The translations under genes and the position numbers were made by a program. Shown piece by piece: positions 60,546-62,991 of a DNA stretch of 62,991 bases. How positions within the stretch are numbered: the stretch's first letter is position 1; each line of letters begins with the position of its first letter. The notes beneath the pieces are model-generated. The model ran no database searches. It was not told the DNA's origin and saw nothing but the letters and a program-made list of their open reading frames with translations. This stretch comes from Branchiostoma floridae (lineage: Eukaryota > Chordata > Leptocardii > Amphioxiformes > Branchiostomatidae), in NCBI RefSeq assembly GCF_000003815.2, contig NC_049985.1, positions 17,475,550-17,538,540 on the forward strand, in the 5' to 3' direction.

Positions 60546-62402
60546 TCAATACTGACAGTAGATTGGGTTTGTTGTTTGTGCAGTTTCTGTTCCATTATTC
60601 AAATCTTCTTCAATAGAGTAGACAGGGTTTGTTATTGTTGTCATCGCTTCTGTTCCACTCATGGCTGTCTCATGGCCACCTTCCATACCTTCAGTAGAGT
60701 AGATGTTGTTTGGTGTTGTAGATACAGTTTCTGTTCCATTATCCAAATCTTCTTCAATAGAGATACGGTTTGTTATAATGTCTGTTCCATGTCCAGTAGA
60801 GTAGATACGGTTTGCTGTAAGTGTCATACTCATAGTTTCTGTTCCCCCTCTGACTGCCCCGTGCGCCCAATCCAAGTCGTCATCAGTAGGGTGGATGTTG
60901 TCTGTTGGTGGTGCTGCACTTGGTCCTCCATCCATGACTGCAGAATCTCGGCCTTCCAAAGCTCCTGTGGGATTTTCATAAACATGGTCTTCTATCGGTG
61001 TTGTAGTTTGATTGACAGGCTGGTGCCCATGATTGACAGGCTGGTGCCCATGATTGACAGGCTGGTGCCCATGATTGACAAGCTGGTGCCCATGATTGAC
61101 AGGCTGGTGCCCATGATTGACAGGCTGGTGCCCATGATTGACAGGCTGGTGCCCATGATTGACAGGCTGGTGCCCATAATTGACAGGCTGGTGTCCATGA
61201 TTGACAGGCTGGTGCCCATGATTGACAAGCTGGTGCCCGTGATTGACAGGCTGGTGCCCGTGATTGACAGGCTGGTGTCCGTGATTGACAGGCTGGTGCC
61301 CGTGATTGACAGGCTGGTGCCCATGATTGACAGGCTGGTGTCCATGATTGACAGGCTGATGTCCCTGATTGACAGGCTGGTGTCCGTGATTGACAGGCTG
61401 GTGCCCGTGATTGACAGGCTGGTGCCCGTGATTGACAGCTTCTTCGGGGGTGTTGATTTTAACGCAGAGCCATCTGAATCCGAAAAGTACAAGAGCCATT
61501 GCCAGGAAAGTTCCCATCAAAATAATGGTGATGTGCAGAACTGGGAGTTTGTAGTCTCTTGGTTTTACTGTCGTGCCCGTGGCGTTCAGGAGAGAAGTCG
61601 CGATGGTCTGTGCAGAGCTTGTCGGTATTGCGGACAGAGTGTGAGTGCGGGTTCCATCTGTAGGAAACATGACTGAAGTCACCACTGTAGGTTCTGTGGT
61701 CGGCTGGTGCGCTCCACAACCGGTCAGTCTGGTGGACACTTTGTACAAGTGCAACTTATTCAGTTCCTGCGGACTGTCGCAGATATGAGCGCCCAGTTTC
61801 AGGCTTCTGTCGACAAAACAGGCCAAACAGCGCAAACAACAGGCCTGTTGTTTCCCCTGACAGGCCTGGAAACAGGCTAGCTTGTCAATCAGCCAGGAGA
61901 GGTCGCAGTCACAGCGGAAAGGGTTCTCGTTGATCCATGCTTGGGTCACTTGCGGCCGCCCCAGCTCCGACTCAGAGAACGACGCCAGTTTGTTGAAACG
62001 TAGGTCAACTCTCCTCAGCTTTGGGAGATGCTCGATGACGGTGTCCAGCTTTACGTACCGAAGTCGGTTCGCCATGAGGTAGAGAGATTCCAAATTAGGC
62101 AAAGCACGCAAAGACACCCAGGAAAACCATTCTATGCTGTTCCTATTGAGGTCCAGCACACGCAGCTGCTGTAGTGGTGGAATATATGAGATATTTGTGA
62201 TGTGAAAGGAATAGGACAAAGTGAACCCTTCGGCGTTGGCTGGGATGTCGTCAGGAATTGCAGTAAGATTTGTGTTGGAGCAGTGAACCCGCGATGTCGG
62301 TAAGAACGAGAAACGGTGTACGCTACACGTAGCCGGCAGACAAACACAATCTGACCACAGACGTGTAACAGTAATGAGCAGAAGCAGTCCACTTACTTTC
62401 AT
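60546..62402 (-). CDS. LRR type I transmembrane protein with heptad-repeat cytoplasmic tail
   Basis: Single exon, 618 residues. 1-21 signal peptide. About 26-60 cysteine-capped LRR N-terminus. Three to four LRRs at about 76-150 (LRVLDLNRNSI, LPNLESLYLMANRL, LPKLRRVDLRFNKL). LRR C-cap from NPFRCDCDLSWLI with an extra cluster of cysteines (176-229). Thr/Ser-rich stalk, then a membrane helix about 287-314. The cytoplasmic part begins with 20 heptads of NHGHQPV (323-462). It ends in a tail with several candidate phosphotyrosine motifs (DHVYENP, NRIYSTG, NNIYSTE, NPVYSIEED, NPIYCQY). NPVY and NPIY are NPxY-type motifs that could bind PTB domains. This layout resembles LRR cell-surface receptors or adhesion/immune proteins, which are numerous in amphioxus. 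I do not recognise a named vertebrate orthologue. Confidence 0.9.
   Translation of the reverse strand: MKVSGLLLLITVTRLWSDCVCLPATCSVHRFSFLPTSRVHCSNTNLTAIPDDIPANAEGFTLSYSFHITNISYIPPLQQLRVLDLNRNSIEWFSWVSLRALPNLESLYLMANRLRYVKLDTVIEHLPKLRRVDLRFNKLASFSESELGRPQVTQAWINENPFRCDCDLSWLIDKLACFQACQGKQQACCLRCLACFVDRSLKLGAHICDSPQELNKLHLYKVSTRLTGCGAHQPTTEPTVVTSVMFPTDGTRTHTLSAIPTSSAQTIATSLLNATGTTVKPRDYKLPVLHITIILMGTFLAMALVLFGFRWLCVKINTPEEAVNHGHQPVNHGHQPVNHGHQPVNQGHQPVNHGHQPVNHGHQPVNHGHQPVNHGHQPVNHGHQPVNHGHQLVNHGHQPVNHGHQPVNYGHQPVNHGHQPVNHGHQPVNHGHQPVNHGHQLVNHGHQPVNHGHQPVNHGHQPVNQTTTPIEDHVYENPTGALEGRDSAVMDGGPSAAPPTDNIHPTDDDLDWAHGAVRGGTETMSMTLTANRIYSTGHGTDIITNRISIEEDLDNGTETVSTTPNNIYSTEGMEGGHETAMSGTEAMTTITNPVYSIEEDLNNGTETAQTTNPIYCQY
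61010..61436 (-). repeat. 21-bp coding minisatellite, 20 units
   Basis: Encodes NHGHQPV with variants NQGHQPV, NYGHQPV and two NHGHQLV. The left paralogue has 12 units. Unit length keeps the frame whatever the copy number. Confidence 0.97.
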
Positions 62403-62991
62403 GTCTACTCAGGTTGTCCTCAACAGTCCTGGTCAGAAAGAGATAAAATGTACATACCACGAGTTTGCTTCAACCAGACAGGTGCTCAGTTCGGTGCACT
62501 GCCTTGGAAAGCAAGTTGCTGTGCAAGAGTGGAACTGATAGTTCCCTGTCTTCAGCAAGTACGTGTATCCTACATGTTGTACACATGTCTGTCGTGCACT
62601 TTCTTGACGGCAGCTCATGCATAATAATTATTATATATCCTAGTGGCTGTTGACTAGATACTGGAGACAGGGTTTTGTAATCACAGATTCCATCTGGAAA
62701 CTTCGTGTTTTTAAACATCTACTCAGTCTTGGTGGAAAGTAAGAAAAGGGTTATTGCCAGTGCATTTCTGCCGATGCACAATGTTGGCGACGCCTTTCTA
62801 TTCTAGCAGGCACGTCATCAGAGGCTGGTTTAGAGCATAAAGTATAACTTCTGAAGGCAGAGTGACAAGTGAGACATTTTTTAACTACTGCCAGTTTGGC
62901 CATATTCGGGACAGCAGACATCATTAACACACGACTGTATGAATTAACCTACCCTCAGATATTGTTTTTTTTTTTGTATACACCAATTAAA
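62403..62991. other. Upstream region of the right LRR gene
   Basis: Matches the region upstream of the left gene in patches. No TATA box or leader exon that I can defend. Poly-T run near 62966. Confidence 0.5.

Larger units (their letters stand above)
60236..62720. repeat. Right copy of the tandem segmental duplication
   Basis: Counterpart of 56136-58850. Contains the intact LRR gene. Confidence 0.9.

Noticed and set aside
60435-61676. 413-codon plus-strand ORF of MIDRLVP heptads
   Set aside because: Antisense shadow of the LRR receptor's 21-bp minisatellite; no signal peptide, domain or independent support.

Overview
This is nuclear DNA from an animal. Genes are split by many introns with GT/AG junctions, there is no operon structure, microsatellites are abundant, and eukaryotic transposons are present. 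The gene set (ANKH, a GDF9/BMP15-type TGF-beta ligand, CYFIP, neurochondrin, LRR receptors) indicates a deuterostome. Together with minisatellites sitting across exon edges, it points to a cephalochordate (amphioxus, Branchiostoma). That species call is an inference; the gene calls rest on exon-by-exon translation. || Layout. (1) 239-4492, minus: five 5' exons of an ANKH-like transporter, running off the left end. (2) 5352-8414, plus: a two-exon TGF-beta ligand closest to vertebrate GDF9/BMP15, head-to-head with ANKH. (3) 10963-12945, minus: a four-exon nicotinamidase/isochorismatase-fold enzyme with a signal peptide and a hydrophobic C-terminus. (4) 15897-43167, minus, with a 5'UTR exon near 44339: a complete CYFIP (Sra-1/PIR121) gene of 28 coding exons. 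They sum to exactly 1254 codons in unbroken phase, and a whole-exon duplicate creates a candidate mutually exclusive exon pair. (5) 45341-about 53983, plus: eleven exons of neurochondrin, head-to-head with CYFIP; its C-terminal part is not visible. (6) 56136-about 62720: a tandem duplication carrying two single-exon LRR transmembrane genes on the minus strand. The left copy is frameshifted and the right is intact. || The dominant signal is structural. Most exons here are flanked by tandem arrays ('echoes') of their own edge: a stretch of exon plus its splice site plus some intron, repeated 1-24 times. Donor edges are echoed on the downstream side and acceptor edges on the upstream side. Stop-codon edges are echoed too. 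I count 21 of 28 CYFIP exons affected, plus exons of ANKH, the ligand, nicotinamidase and neurochondrin. Only the copy joined to the rest of the exon can be the real one, so the echoes look like multiplied exons but are minisatellites. I recall similar arrays being described at an amphioxus Adh locus under the name 'mirages'; I have not checked this. || Transposons: an internally deleted mariner inside one echo array, a 5'-truncated LINE with a 15-bp target-site duplication, and a tRNA-derived SINE. An assembly gap (597 N) lies inside the longest echo array.
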